A DNA stretch of 64,000 bases from Oceanibaculum pacificum (GCF_001618175.1 NZ_LPXN01000116.1:1-64000); one strand, 5' to 3'. Positions 10,650 through 20,191 are shown, counted from the stretch's first letter. Notes: generated by a model from the sequence alone, not told the origin. Numbers and translations are program-made.

Positions 10650-11089
10650 TGCAGCTGACACAGATGGGCCGCACCGGCTGGGATCCCTTCGCCGAGATGC
10701 GGCAGCTTCAAGCCGATATGAACCGGCTTTTCGACAACGCCGGGGTGTTTCCCGCGGCGCAGGCCTATCCGCCGGTCAATCTCTGGATCGGCGACAGCAG
10801 CGTGGTCGTGACTGCGGAGCTGCCGGGCCTCTCCGCCGAGGACGTGGAGCTCACCATCCGCGAGGACACGCTCACCATTAGCGGCGAGCGGCGCCAGGCG
10901 GAAGAAGCCGAACACGCTGGCTGGCATCGTCGCGAACGACCGCACGGCGTCTTTTCGCGCACGATCGGCCTGCCGTTCCGGGTCGATCCGGACCAGGTCC
11001 AGGCGAAGTTCGACAACGGTGTGCTCGAGGTCGAGATGCAGCGCCCCGAGGCCGACCGTCCGCGCAAGATCGCGATCAACGGCAACTAG
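10649..11089 (+). CDS. hsp20: Small heat-shock protein, Hsp20 family (first of three)
   Basis: A 146-aa alpha-crystallin-domain chaperone. The N-terminal arm has WDPFAEMRQLQADMNRLF, typical of class A bacterial sHSPs. The crystallin domain spans about residues 40-140 (ELPGLSAEDVELTIREDTLT, FDNGVLEVEMQR), and a KIAI tail supplies the I-x-I motif used for oligomer docking. I chose ATG 10649 because AAGGAGGAAG precedes it. sHSPs hold unfolding proteins without ATP for later refolding. It is followed 22 bp later by a second hsp20. Confidence 0.95.
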   Translation: MQLTQMGRTGWDPFAEMRQLQADMNRLFDNAGVFPAAQAYPPVNLWIGDSSVVVTAELPGLSAEDVELTIREDTLTISGERRQAEEAEHAGWHRRERPHGVFSRTIGLPFRVDPDQVQAKFDNGVLEVEMQRPEADRPRKIAINGN

Positions 11090-11111
11090 CAGCGAACGAA
11101 AGGAGGCAACC

Positions 11112-11516
11112 ATGGCCCAGGAAATGACGACCACGGCGAAACGCGAGGTGGTGCCCGCAGAGCAGGGCGAGGTGACTCGCGCCGCGGTGGTCTACAGGCC
11201 CGATACCGACATCTACGAGACCGAGGACCAAGTGGTCGTCGTCGCGGACATGCCGGGCGTCGCGCCCGCGGACGTTGACGTCAACCTGGAGCGCCGCGTC
11301 TTGACCATCCGCGGTAATTTCCATCGGCAGGCGCACGACGGTTATCGGCTCGTGCATGCCGAGTATGGCGAAGGCGATTACGAGCGCGTCTTCACCCTCT
11401 CCGAGGAGATCGACCGCGACCGTATCGAGGCCAGTCACAAGAATGGCGTTCTGACGCTGAAGATGCCGAAGGCGGAGTCGGCCAAGACCCGGAAGATCAC
11501 GGTCAAGGCCGCCTGA
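11112..11516 (+). CDS. hsp20: Small heat-shock protein, Hsp20 family (second)
   Basis: A 134-aa Hsp20 with a short N-terminal arm (VPAEQGEVTRAAVVYRPDTD) and a crystallin domain (VVVADMPGVAPADVDVNLER, HKNGVLTLKMPKAES), ending KITVKAA with the I-x-V docking motif. AAAGGAGG lies just before ATG 11112. The shorter arm suggests smaller or mixed oligomers with its neighbours, but that is inference. It is part of a three-gene hsp20 array. Confidence 0.93.
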   Translation: MAQEMTTTAKREVVPAEQGEVTRAAVVYRPDTDIYETEDQVVVVADMPGVAPADVDVNLERRVLTIRGNFHRQAHDGYRLVHAEYGEGDYERVFTLSEEIDRDRIEASHKNGVLTLKMPKAESAKTRKITVKAA

Positions 11517-11554
11517 CACCATCGGCGCAGAGCAAGCAAGAGAAGGAGGTTGAA

Positions 11555-12061
11555 ATGCAGATCAGTGATCTCATTCCCTGGGGCCGCGACCGCAATGACG
11601 TCGCGCGGCAGCAAGGGGACAGCGACAACCCGCTGTTGAGCCTGCAGCGGGATATCAACCGCGTCTTCGACGACTTCTGGAGCCGGTTCGACCGTTCCGC
11701 CGGCGCTTCGAACGGACTGGTGTCGGTAACGGGACCGCGCACCGACGTGACCGAGACCGACGAGGCCGTCGATGTCTCCGTCGAGCTGCCGGGTATGGAC
11801 GAGAAGGATATCGATGTCAGCCTGAGCGATGACGTCCTCACCATCCGGGGCGAGAAGAAGGCGGAGCGGGAGGAGAAGAAGAAGGGCTACTACCTCGCCG
11901 AACGCAGCTACGGCTCCTTCTACCGGAGCATTCCCCTGCCGCCGGGCGTCGATTCCGAGAAGGCCGAGGCGCAGTTCAAGAAGGGCGTCCTGACGGTGAC
12001 GCTGCCGAAGACGCCGGAGGCGCAGGCGAAGGTTCGGAAGATCGAGGTGAAGGCGTCGTGA
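11555..12061 (+). CDS. hsp20: Small heat-shock protein, Hsp20 family (third)
   Basis: A 168-aa Hsp20 with a long N-terminal arm (DLIPWGRDRNDV, LQRDINRVFDDFW), a complete crystallin domain (ELPGMDEKDIDVSLSDDVLT, KKGYYLAERSYGSFYRSIPL, FKKGVLTVTLPKTPE) and a KIEVKAS tail with the I-x-V motif. GAGAAGGAGG precedes the ATG. It is the most conserved-looking of the three and resembles the sHSPs found in heat-resistance islands. A strong hairpin follows its stop codon. Confidence 0.95.
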   Translation: MQISDLIPWGRDRNDVARQQGDSDNPLLSLQRDINRVFDDFWSRFDRSAGASNGLVSVTGPRTDVTETDEAVDVSVELPGMDEKDIDVSLSDDVLTIRGEKKAEREEKKKGYYLAERSYGSFYRSIPLPPGVDSEKAEAQFKKGVLTVTLPKTPEAQAKVRKIEVKAS

Positions 12062-12067
12062 AGCGGT

Positions 12068-12105
12068 GCACAGCCTGACGGCCCAAGGGCCGTCAGGTTC
12101 TGTGC
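12068..12105 (+). terminator. Strong hairpin between the hsp20 array and otsA
   Basis: CCTGACGGCCC at 12074-12084 pairs perfectly with GGGCCGTCAGG at 12087-12097, and GCACAG at 12068-12073 pairs with CTGTGC at 12100-12105 across a TT bulge. This makes a 17-bp stem 6 nt after the hsp20 stop. No run of T follows, so it may be a partial terminator, an mRNA-stabilising hairpin or an attenuator ahead of otsA. Confidence 0.7.
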
Positions 12106-12179
12106 CCATGCTCCGCGGGTCGTCCGACCACGTCAGGAAAGCGAGGTGGGACGGCCGATGCGAGATCATGGAGGCCGTG

Positions 12180-13874
12180 ATGTGCAGATCGGAGGAACCA
12201 CAAGACAAACTGAATGCACTTCGCCAGACGCGGCGCGAAGAGACGGTTTTGACGGGAAGAAAGGCGGCCGATCGCCTCGCTCCCGATGAATCCGGGCTCC
12301 GTTTGCCGGCGAGCCTCGCTGCGTGCGGCCGCGCGGCACGGTCAGGCGGCGACGCGTCGACCTTGCGTCTGGTCATCGTTTCCAACCGCGTGGCGGATCC
12401 TGACCAGGACGGGCAGGCCGGGGGCCTGGCCGTCGCACTGGACGAGATCTTCCGCGTTCGACGCGGCCTTTGGTTCGGATGGAGCGGCCAGGTTCGTCGC
12501 GACGCCGATGCCCGCCCCGCCAGAAATCGAAGGGCCGAGAATGTTGATCTCGTGACGCTCGATCTGACGCCGCGGGAGTATCAGGACTGCTATCTCGGCT
12601 ACGCCAACCGCTGCTTGTGGCCGATCCTTCACTATCGGACCGACCTGGTCGAGTTCCGGCACAGCTATGCCGAGGCCTACCAGGCCGTCAACCGGCGCTT
12701 CGCGGAAGCTCTGGGCCCGTTGCTGCGAGAAGACGACCTCATCTGGGTCCACGACTATCACTTGATTCCGCTGGCGCGCGAGTTGCGCCGCTTGGGATAC
12801 CGACAGCGGATCGGCTTCTTCCTTCACGTTCCCTTCCCGCCGAAGGAAGTGTTCGCCTCTCTGCCCGGGTATGAGGAGATTCTCAGCGCGCTCGTCGCCT
12901 ACGATCTCCTCGGCTTCCAGACGGAGACGGACAAGGCGTGCTTCCTTTCGACCATGGAAAGGCTGGTGGGTGCGCGTCAAGACGGGCACGGCCAGATCGA
13001 CGCGTTTGGCCAATCTGTCCAAGTCGGCGTCTTTCCGGTTGGCATCGACGTCGATGGTTTCGCCGAGCTGGCCACTTCACCGAAAGCGCGCCACCACGTG
13101 GAAAGGCTGCTGGGCGCGCTTCAGGATCGCGACCTCATCATCGGCGTTGATCGCCTCGACTACACGAAGGGCTTGTCGCATCGCTTTGCCGCCTACCGGA
13201 GCCTTCTCGAGCGCGTCCCTGAGTGGCGGAACAAGGTGTCGCTGCTGCAGATCGCGCCCTTGAGCCGGCAAGAGCTTGGCCCGTACACCGTCACGCGCGA
13301 GGAACTGGACCGGCTCAGCGGCGAGATCAACGGGGTTTTCGCCGATCTCGACTGGACGCCGATCCGCTACCACGTGAAGCCACTCGCACGATCCACACTC
13401 GCGGCGTTGTTCCGCGCCAGCCGGGTCGGCCTTGTCACGCCTTTGCGCGATGGGATGAACCTGGTCGCCAAGGAATTCGTCGCCGCGCAAGACCCGGCCG
13501 ATCCCGGCGTCCTCGTCCTGTCGCGCTTCGCCGGCGCGGCGGAGGGGATGAAGGAAGCGCTCATCGTCAACCCGCACGACGTGGACGGCACTGCCGACGC
13601 GATCAACCAGGCCCTGACCATGCCGCTCGACGAGCGCCTGGCTCGGCATGACGCCCTGCTGCAGAGACTCCGGAAACAGGATGCACAGGCCTGGCACCGC
13701 GCGTTCATAGACCGGCTCGCTGCCGGGAAGCCGGCATCTTCGGCCTTCCCCTTGGAAGCCGATGCCCCGGCGCCGATCACGGCAGCGCTCTGCAACGGCT
13801 CGCAACCGACTTCTTATCGCGACAGGGAGACACCGTCCAATGACCAGCTCTTAGACCAGGAGTACGAAGCATGA
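12180..13874 (+). CDS. otsA: Trehalose-6-phosphate synthase
   Basis: A GT20 enzyme that makes trehalose 6-phosphate from UDP-glucose and glucose 6-phosphate. Conserved blocks are present: [55 protein letters not shown], and [16 protein letters not shown]. The protein is 564 aa from ATG 12180, which has GGAGG 5 nt upstream; family members usually start close to IVSNRVA, so 50-60 residues are an unusual leader. No phosphatase (otsB) is visible, so the chromosome must supply it. Its stop overlaps the protease start (ATGA). Trehalose is a compatible solute and protein stabiliser, fitting the stress cargo. Confidence 0.92.
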   Translation: MCRSEEPQDKLNALRQTRREETVLTGRKAADRLAPDESGLRLPASLAACGRAARSGGDASTLRLVIVSNRVADPDQDGQAGGLAVALDEIFRVRRGLWFGWSGQVRRDADARPARNRRAENVDLVTLDLTPREYQDCYLGYANRCLWPILHYRTDLVEFRHSYAEAYQAVNRRFAEALGPLLREDDLIWVHDYHLIPLARELRRLGYRQRIGFFLHVPFPPKEVFASLPGYEEILSALVAYDLLGFQTETDKACFLSTMERLVGARQDGHGQIDAFGQSVQVGVFPVGIDVDGFAELATSPKARHHVERLLGALQDRDLIIGVDRLDYTKGLSHRFAAYRSLLERVPEWRNKVSLLQIAPLSRQELGPYTVTREELDRLSGEINGVFADLDWTPIRYHVKPLARSTLAALFRASRVGLVTPLRDGMNLVAKEFVAAQDPADPGVLVLSRFAGAAEGMKEALIVNPHDVDGTADAINQALTMPLDERLARHDALLQRLRKQDAQAWHRAFIDRLAAGKPASSAFPLEADAPAPITAALCNGSQPTSYRDRETPSNDQLLDQEYEA

Positions 13875-15256
13875 CGAGAGCCAACTCATCGATTCTCAAG
13901 GCGATAATTATTGTGGTCGCGCTTGCCATGCCGTGGCGCGCGGACGCTGTCGCGCCGCTCGCGGGAGAAGGCGATGGCCGCGGTATCCCCACCGTTGCGC
14001 CGTTGCTGGAGAAAGTAACGCCCGCCGTGGTGAATATCTCGGTCGTCTCCGAGCGGCCGATGGAAAGCAATCCCCTTTATCAGGATCCCTTCTTTCGGCG
14101 CTTTTTCGATCTCCCCGAACTGCCTCGCAGCAGGCCGCAGATGAGCGCCGGATCGGGCGTGATCGTCGACGCCGCAAAGGGGTACGTGCTCACCAACCAT
14201 CACGTGGTCGATAAGGGAGACCAGATCGTCGTCACCCTGAAAGACCGGCGCCGGTTCGACGCCGAGCTCGTCGGCAGCGATGCGGAAACCGACATCGCCT
14301 TGCTGAAGATCGAACCGGAGGCGCTCACGGACGTGCCGCTTGGCGATTCCGACCGGCTGAAGGTCGGAGACTTCGTGGTTGCCGTCGGCAACCCGTTCGG
14401 CCTTGGCCAGACAGTCACCTCGGGCATTGTCAGCGCGCTCGGCCGCGGCGGCCTCAACGTGGAGGGCTATGAGGACTTCATCCAGACCGATGCCCCGATC
14501 AACCCCGGCAATTCGGGCGGCGCGCTCCTCACGCTGGACGGCCGCCTCGTCGGCATCAACACCGCCATCATCGCGCCTGCCGGCGGCAACGTCGGCATCG
14601 GGTTCGCCGTCCCTGTCAACATGGCACGCGCCGTCATGGAGCAGCTGATCGAGTATGGAGAAGTCCGCCGCGGCCGGCTCGGCGTGATGATCCAGGATCT
14701 CACGCCCGATCTCGCCGAGGCTCTGAGGCTGCCGCGGACCGCCGGTGCCGTCATCGCCAGTGTCGAAGAGGACACGCCGGCCGAGCGGGCAGGGCTCAGG
14801 CCAGGCGATATCGTGGTGGCGGTGAACGGACGTGCGGTCGAGAACTCCGCCGACCTGCGAAATACCGTCGGGCTGACGCGCGCGGGCTCGGAGGTGGAGC
14901 TCACCCTGTTGCGCGATGGAAGAGAAGTCAGCGTTACCGCTCGTCTGGGGCCGGGGGATCGGGTGTCGGCGGCGCCATCCGGCAGGATCGGCCGCGCGCT
15001 CGCCGGCGCCGAGTTCGAGGAGCTCAAGCCGGGAATGAACGGCTACGGGGTGGTCGATGGCGTCGCCGTGTCGCAAGTGGCGCCCGGCAGTCCCGCCGCG
15101 CGAGTGGGGTTGCGTCCGGGTGACGTGATCATGGCCGTCAACCGGGAGCCGGTGAAGTCAGTCGAAGACCTTTCCCGTGCGATCGACAAGGCTGGACCGG
15201 TCATCGCGCTGAACCTTTACCGGAACGGCGCCGAATTGTTCGTCGTCGTCCGCTGA
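13871..15256 (+). CDS. DegP/HtrA-like periplasmic serine protease
   Basis: A 461-aa Do-family protease. An N-terminal signal sequence (about 1-27) exports it. The trypsin-like domain has the triad His111 (LTNHHVV), Asp141 (DIALLKI) and Ser215 (NPGNSGGALL). Two PDZ domains follow, about 255-345 (ASVEEDTPAERAGLRPGDIV) and 370-455 (VAPGSPAARVGLRPGDVI). These proteases degrade or refold misfolded envelope proteins. The ATG overlaps the otsA stop by 4 nt, and the KefB-like gene follows 17 bp later. A DegP homologue is also part of described stress-tolerance islands. Confidence 0.95.
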   Translation: MTRANSSILKAIIIVVALAMPWRADAVAPLAGEGDGRGIPTVAPLLEKVTPAVVNISVVSERPMESNPLYQDPFFRRFFDLPELPRSRPQMSAGSGVIVDAAKGYVLTNHHVVDKGDQIVVTLKDRRRFDAELVGSDAETDIALLKIEPEALTDVPLGDSDRLKVGDFVVAVGNPFGLGQTVTSGIVSALGRGGLNVEGYEDFIQTDAPINPGNSGGALLTLDGRLVGINTAIIAPAGGNVGIGFAVPVNMARAVMEQLIEYGEVRRGRLGVMIQDLTPDLAEALRLPRTAGAVIASVEEDTPAERAGLRPGDIVVAVNGRAVENSADLRNTVGLTRAGSEVELTLLRDGREVSVTARLGPGDRVSAAPSGRIGRALAGAEFEELKPGMNGYGVVDGVAVSQVAPGSPAARVGLRPGDVIMAVNREPVKSVEDLSRAIDKAGPVIALNLYRNGAELFVVVR

Positions 15257-15273
15257 CCTGTCCGGCTGAAACG

Positions 15274-16533
15274 ATGGACGATCATCGATTCTTCCTGGAG
15301 CTGGTGGCGGTCCTGGTTTCGGCGCGTCTGTTCGCGGCCGTCGCCGTCAAGGCGGGCGCGCCGGCGGTGATCGGCGAGCTGGTTGCTGGCGTCATTCTCG
15401 GCCCCAGCCTGCTCGGGTGGTTGGAGGCGGGCGAGATTCTAAGGCTTCTTGCCGAGATCGGCGTCACGCTCCTGCTCTTCGAGGTCGGCCTCGAGACGGA
15501 TGTTGCGAGGCTGGTCCGCACGGGAGGCAAGGCCGTGACCGTCGCTGTTGCAGGCCTTCTTCTTCCGCTCGGCTTAGGCTTTGCGCTTGCCTACTGGGTT
15601 TTCGGCACCTCGTTCCTCGTCGCGCTCCTGGTCGGCGGCACGCTCACCGCGACCAGCACCGGCATAACCGTCCGTGCGCTTTCGGAGTTGGGCCTCCAGA
15701 AAAGCCCGGAGGCGCAGATCGTGATCGGCGCGGCAGTGGTCGATGATGTGCTCGGCGTCCTGCTGCTCGTGCTCGTCCATCAGTTTGCCACTGAGGGTGC
15801 CGTCCATTGGACCGATACAGCCCGCGTTTTCGTCTTTCTTGTGGGCTTCTTTGCCTTCGCGCCTTTCATTGCCCATCCGCTCACCTGGGCAATCCGCAGA
15901 CTTGATGAGATGGGGCGCATCCCCGGCTTGGTGCCGACCGTCATCGCGGCGCTCGTGTTCTTCTTTGCGTGGCTCGCGACACTGGTCGGTGCTCCCGCCA
16001 TCCTCGGGGGCCTTGCCGCGGGCCTTTCGCTTTCTCGTCGCTTCTTCTTGCCGCTCGGGGTCGTCCCCCGGATGGACCGGGACTTTGCGCACAAGGTCGA
16101 GGGGCAAATGAAGCCAATCATCCATCTCTTCACGCCGTTCTTCTTCGTGGTCGTCGGTCTCTCGCTGGACCTGAGCCTGGTCCGCTGGGACGAGCCCTTC
16201 GTCTGGACGTTCTCTGCGTGCCTGCTTGTCGCAGCTGTGCTCGGCAAGATGATCGGGCCCTTGCTGATCCCGGCGCCATGGCCGTCCCGCGTGTTGATCG
16301 GCACGGCGATGGTGCCGAGGGGTGAGGTCGGTCTGATCTTTGCCGAGCTCGGTCGCGGCGCGGGTGTCTTCACGAGCGACGTCTACGCTGTCATGGTCTT
16401 CGTGATCGCCCTTACCACGTTGCTCCCCCTCTTTCTTTTCAGGTGGCTGCACGCCCGCGCGCTTCGCGGCGAGGAGGCCTTGCTTGCCCTTGATGTGGCG
16501 ACGCCAGCGGCCGCTGGTAACGACAAGGAATAG
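15274..16533 (+). CDS. KefB-like cation:proton antiporter
   Basis: A 419-aa CPA2-family membrane protein with about 12-13 predicted helices. Typical blocks are GELVAGVILGPSLLGWL near the N-terminus, EIGVTLLLFEVGLE, GGTLTATSTGITVRALSELG, and GAAVVDDVLGVLLLVLVH with the ion-binding Asp pair. It stops after the transport domain and lacks the C-terminal RCK/TrkA-N domain of KefB/KefC, so glutathione-adduct gating is unlikely. It probably exchanges K+ or Na+ for protons under stress. KefB-like transporters occur in stress-tolerance islands. Confidence 0.9.
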   Translation: MDDHRFFLELVAVLVSARLFAAVAVKAGAPAVIGELVAGVILGPSLLGWLEAGEILRLLAEIGVTLLLFEVGLETDVARLVRTGGKAVTVAVAGLLLPLGLGFALAYWVFGTSFLVALLVGGTLTATSTGITVRALSELGLQKSPEAQIVIGAAVVDDVLGVLLLVLVHQFATEGAVHWTDTARVFVFLVGFFAFAPFIAHPLTWAIRRLDEMGRIPGLVPTVIAALVFFFAWLATLVGAPAILGGLAAGLSLSRRFFLPLGVVPRMDRDFAHKVEGQMKPIIHLFTPFFFVVVGLSLDLSLVRWDEPFVWTFSACLLVAAVLGKMIGPLLIPAPWPSRVLIGTAMVPRGEVGLIFAELGRGAGVFTSDVYAVMVFVIALTTLLPLFLFRWLHARALRGEEALLALDVATPAAAGNDKE

Positions 16534-16537
16534 GACA

Positions 16538-17491
16538 ATGAGCGCCCACGCCCTGCACAAGCTGCGCAACATTGTCCATTCGGCGCTTCTGATTGTCGGG
16601 ATGGCGCTGATCGTGAGCGCCTGCGCGTGGACCCTTTGGGGGACGGAAGGGATCCTTTGGGGGCTCGCCGGGGCGATCCTCGCGATGGTGCTTTCGCCCG
16701 CGGTGCCGCCGGCTCTCGTACTTTCACTTTATCGAGCGCGGCCCGTCGGCCACGCGGAGTTGCCGGACGTCTATGCCGCCTTGGCGGAACTTGGCCGGCG
16801 GGCCGACTTGCCGGCACCGCCCCGCCTTTACTACGTGCCAAGCGCGGTGCTCAACGCCTTCGCCGTCGGCAACCGGAGCACCGCAGCAATTGCGGTGACG
16901 GACGGCATGTTGCGCAACCTGACCTTCCGTGAGCTTGTCGGTGTGCTCGCGCACGAGGTCAGCCATATCGCGAACAACGACTTGTGGGTCATGAATCTTG
17001 CCGATGCGATGAGCCGGGTCACCTCGCTGATGTCCTATCTCGGCATCGTTTTGCTGGCGGTGAATCTTCCGCTGATCTCGGCCAACGGCAGTGTGGTGCC
17101 CTGGTTGCTCGTGCTGCTCTTGATTGTTGCGCCGACGCTCATGGACTTGCTTCAGCTCGCGCTTTCGCGGGCGCGTGAGTTCGATGCCGATCTCGACGCC
17201 GTCAGGCTGACAGGCGAGACGGAGGGGTTGGCATCAGCGCTTGCGAAACTCGAGAGCTGGCAGGGGCGCTTCTGGGAAAGGGTGCTCTTCCCCGGTCGGC
17301 GCGTGCCGGACCCGTCTCTTCTTCGCACCCATCCGCCGACCGAGGAGCGCATTCGTCGACTGATGAGGCTCCGCGACGAAATATCGTCGCCGCCGCTGTC
17401 GTCCCCGGCAACCCGCGTGGTGGTCGTGCCGGCCACGATCATGCCGGTTGCGAGATCACCCCGGTACCGCTGGCCGGGCATCTGGTACTGA
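16538..17491 (+). CDS. htpX: M48-family membrane metalloprotease, HtpX-like
   Basis: A 317-aa protein with two N-terminal membrane helices (about 15-35 and 40-65), the zinc-binding HEVSH motif around residue 140 (GVLAHEVSHIANND), two further helices (about 165-215), and a downstream acidic third ligand region (SRAREFDADLDAV). This is the HtpX layout: a membrane-bound quality-control protease that works in parallel with FtsH. ATG 16538 is 4 bp after the antiporter stop with AGGA just upstream. The C-terminal 30 residues are Pro/Val-rich and non-conserved. Confidence 0.9.
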   Translation: MSAHALHKLRNIVHSALLIVGMALIVSACAWTLWGTEGILWGLAGAILAMVLSPAVPPALVLSLYRARPVGHAELPDVYAALAELGRRADLPAPPRLYYVPSAVLNAFAVGNRSTAAIAVTDGMLRNLTFRELVGVLAHEVSHIANNDLWVMNLADAMSRVTSLMSYLGIVLLAVNLPLISANGSVVPWLLVLLLIVAPTLMDLLQLALSRAREFDADLDAVRLTGETEGLASALAKLESWQGRFWERVLFPGRRVPDPSLLRTHPPTEERIRRLMRLRDEISSPPLSSPATRVVVVPATIMPVARSPRYRWPGIWY

Positions 17492-17526
17492 GCTTGGCGT
17501 GGGAATAGTGGTACGGGTGGATCGCG

Positions 17527-17727
17527 ATGAGCCGGATTCTAGTTGTACTCGGCATCGTCCTTGTGATCACCGGCCTCCTCTGGCCGTGGCTGGGAAAGCT
17601 GGGCCTGGGCAGATTGCCTGGAGACATCGTCATTGAGCGGGAGGGCTTCCGCGTCTACCTCCCGCTTATGACGTCGTTGCTCGTGAGCCTGGCCCTGAGC
17701 TTCCTGTTTTGGCTGCTGAGTCGATAG
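17527..17727 (+). CDS. DUF2905 membrane protein
   Basis: A 66-aa protein with two hydrophobic helices (about 5-22 and 45-63) flanking a short polar loop with LGRLPGDIVIEREGFRVYLP. That loop is the DUF2905 signature. Function is unknown. The gene is the last in the rightward stress operon, 35 bp after htpX, and is followed convergently by the MFS gene. Confidence 0.88.
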   Translation: MSRILVVLGIVLVITGLLWPWLGKLGLGRLPGDIVIEREGFRVYLPLMTSLLVSLALSFLFWLLSR

Positions 17728-17746
17728 ACGGGCGACCTATCTGATC

Positions 17747-19018
17747 CTAGCGCGGTGCCGGCTCGCCCTCGGCTTTGCCGCTACCATGCCGATGCAGGGG
17801 GAGCGCGGCGTGACTGGTTTGCGGCACGGCTGTGTAGCTTTCCTTGTCTTCAGGCGCCGGTGCCGCACGTTGGGTAAAGCGGTACCCGCTGTAGACGGCA
17901 TAGGCAACCATGGCGACGGCGATGAAAACGAACAGCCCTTCCGGGCCGAGACTCCCCATAACCACGCTCGCTGCAAAGGGTCCCATGGCGGAGCCGATCC
18001 CGTAGACGAGCACGAGGCCGCTGGCGGCGGCGATCAACTCGTCTTCTTCGATATGATCGTTAAGATGGGCGACGCAAAGGGAGTAGGCCGGCATCGTCGC
18101 GCCGCCGAGCAGGCAAGACAGCGCTATAAGACGCCCCGGCGACGCTTCTGGGTAGGCCGCTATGAGAGCGGCGATAGCGGCGGCCACGGCGGACGTGCCA
18201 ACGATGACGTATCGTCGGTCCACCCGGTCCGAAAGCCAGCCAAGCGGCCACTGCAGGATCAGTGCACCCGTCAGCATGGCTCCGACGAAAATCGCGATGG
18301 CGTCTTTCTCCAGCCCGATCGATTGGGCAAAGGTCGGCGCCATTCCGAAGAATGCACTGACGGTCAGGCCGAGAACGAAGGAGCCGACCAGGGCCAGCGG
18401 CGACAGGGCGTAGAGCCGCCCCAGCTTCAGGCGCGTGGCTGCCACCACCCCGGGAATGCCCGCCTCGGTAAGCGTGATCGGCACCAGAGCCAGCGAGAGG
18501 CACACCGAGACAAGACAAAACAGAACGAACCCGTCTGCCGGCGCCCGGGTCAGGAATAGCTGGCTCGCCGTCCAGCTCCCGTACATCACGATCATGTACA
18601 GCGCCAGCACCCGTCCGCGCCGTTCGCGGCTGGCCGAGGCGTTGAGCCAGCTTTCAGCGACGATCACCAGCCCGGCATAGCAGGCACCGTGCAGTCCCCT
18701 TAAGGCGATCCATGCCAGCGGCGTCGCGAAGATCGCAAAGCAGAGCGCGACGGCCGACGCGATCGAGGCGAGGGCGGCGAAGGCACGGATGTGGCCGACC
18801 CGCTGAATCAGGCTGGGCGCGTAGATCGAGCCGGCGACGAAACCGGCGAAGTGAGCGGACATGACCACCCCAACCGTCTCGTCGGCCATGCCTTCCAGTC
18901 CCGCGCGTACGCCTAGCAGCGTAGCCTGCAGGCCGTTGCCCGCCACGAGCAGGGCAACACCCGCCAGCAACGCCCATAGCTGCACGCTTTCGTGCGTCCT
19001 TGTTCTTGCCGATGTCAT
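17747..19018 (-). CDS. MFS transporter
   Basis: A 423-aa protein with 12 predicted membrane helices and the MFS loop 8-9 motif GWLSDRVDRRYVIVG. An N-terminal segment (VGVVMSAHFAGFVAGSIYAP) and WLNASASRERRGRVLALYMI resemble the YcaD-like group of the major facilitator superfamily. The substrate is unknown. The C-terminal 40 residues are a polar tail. Its stop is 19 bp from the DUF2905 stop, so it closes the stress block in convergent orientation. Confidence 0.88.
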   Translation of the reverse strand: MTSARTRTHESVQLWALLAGVALLVAGNGLQATLLGVRAGLEGMADETVGVVMSAHFAGFVAGSIYAPSLIQRVGHIRAFAALASIASAVALCFAIFATPLAWIALRGLHGACYAGLVIVAESWLNASASRERRGRVLALYMIVMYGSWTASQLFLTRAPADGFVLFCLVSVCLSLALVPITLTEAGIPGVVAATRLKLGRLYALSPLALVGSFVLGLTVSAFFGMAPTFAQSIGLEKDAIAIFVGAMLTGALILQWPLGWLSDRVDRRYVIVGTSAVAAAIAALIAAYPEASPGRLIALSCLLGGATMPAYSLCVAHLNDHIEEDELIAAASGLVLVYGIGSAMGPFAASVVMGSLGPEGLFVFIAVAMVAYAVYSGYRFTQRAAPAPEDKESYTAVPQTSHAALPLHRHGSGKAEGEPAPR

Positions 19019-19369
19019 GTTTCCGTCGTTTTCGCTTGAGGGTCTCCCGAGGTTTCGATCCGACTTATCGGCCCGGCGCCAAGCACGGCGATGCTTCCAG
19101 GCCTCCGAGAAGGCCTCACATGGAGCGGTGCTCCCTGTCCAGAAGGTCTACAGGCTTCGACATTCCATGTTCGTAGTAATTCCTAGTACAGACCAGCCGA
19201 CTGCGGCGGAAACAAAGATCTTAGCCCTCATTCTCCCGTGGTCGATTGAGCACTGGACGTGCCGGTTTGTGTCACTACATAGTCGTCGGATGACCGTTCT
19301 GGATCGCATACCGCTTCCATTCGCCATCCAAAGAGGAGGAATTCGCTCGGGTAGTCGGGAGATGTCGAA
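19019..19369. other. Intergenic spacer between MFS gene and traR
   Basis: These 351 bp separate the divergent MFS and traR starts and must hold both promoters. I see two small inverted repeats (AGGCCTCCGAGAAGGCCT near 19100, and GGAGCGGTGCTCC near 19119) but no lux-box dyad and no convincing reading frame. Confidence 0.4.
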
Positions 19370-20095
19370 ATGCATCGCATCTTCCAAAGATTCATCGACG
19401 ATATTTGGGAAAGCGTCGACCTCCAGGGCCTGCAGGACGCCATGGCCGAGGCTGCGGCCGCCCTCGACCTGCGCTGTTTCGCCTATTTGTCCATGCCCCA
19501 TCGGCGCGGGGCGGACGCACACGTGATCTCTACCTATCCGGCCGCCTGGACCGGCCATTACGTCGAAAGCCACTACGAGCGCGTCGACCCGGTTATTGTC
19601 AGGGCCGCGCGTGCGCCGGATCCGTTCGAGTGGGGCCACGGCGTGGATCTGAACGAACTCACACCGCCGCAGCAGCGGTTTTTCGACGAGGCCGCCGGCT
19701 TCGGCATCCGCTGCGGCTTCACGATCCCGATCCACGACGGCCAAGGGCCGGTCGCGGCCATTACCTTCGCCGCCGACCAGCGCCATCCAGCGTTCCGCCG
19801 CAGCATCGAGACCCATGCGCCGGTCCTGCAGCTCATGGCGATGTACTTTCATGCCCATGCCCGCCGCAAGCTCGTCGCCGACCGCGTCGTCGACGGTGCC
19901 GCTCTGTCGCCGCGCGAGTTCGAGTGTCTCCAATGGGCCGCCAGGGGCAAATCCGCCTGGGAAATTGGGTCCATCCTCGGCATCTCCCGCCGCACGGTCG
20001 CGTTTCACCTGGATAACGCGAGGGCGAAGCTCGACGTCCGCACGGTCTGCCAGGCCGTTGCGCGCCTGTCCGCATCCAGGCCAGCATCGCACTGA
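19370..20095 (+). CDS. traR: LuxR-family quorum-sensing activator, TraR-like
   Basis: A 241-aa regulator. The N-terminal autoinducer-binding domain has the conserved aromatic and aspartate residues of acyl-homoserine-lactone receptors (AAWTGHYVESHYERVDPVIV). The C-terminal LuxR helix-turn-helix spans about 175-235 (LSPREFECLQWAARGKSAWE, ILGISRRTVAFHLDNARAKL). In ICEMlSymR7A-type elements TraR with AHL activates traI and the fseA genes. The reading frame is intact. A lux-box-like dyad follows 15 bp after the stop. Gene order traR-traI-fseA-qseM-qseC matches that system. Confidence 0.93.
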   Translation: MHRIFQRFIDDIWESVDLQGLQDAMAEAAAALDLRCFAYLSMPHRRGADAHVISTYPAAWTGHYVESHYERVDPVIVRAARAPDPFEWGHGVDLNELTPPQQRFFDEAAGFGIRCGFTIPIHDGQGPVAAITFAADQRHPAFRRSIETHAPVLQLMAMYFHAHARRKLVADRVVDGAALSPREFECLQWAARGKSAWEIGSILGISRRTVAFHLDNARAKLDVRTVCQAVARLSASRPASH

Positions 20096-20110
20096 CGGGC
20101 CATCCGCCGT

Positions 20111-20134
20111 CACCCTGTGCAACTGCACAGGGTG
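20111..20134. promoter_or_regulatory. Lux/tra-box-like dyad upstream of traI
   Basis: CACCCTGTGC at 20111-20120 and GCACAGGGTG at 20125-20134 form a perfect 10-bp inverted repeat around AACT. The core CTG-N10-CAG matches the spacing of LuxR-type operators. It lies 58 bp before the traI start and after the traR stop, where an AHL-TraR site is expected. The same hairpin followed by TTTCTT could also slow traR transcription. Confidence 0.65.
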
Positions 20135-20191
20135 TTTCTTCCCGGCGCCTCGCCTCCAATACGCGAAGGCCAATCTTCGTAGGAGGCGATC

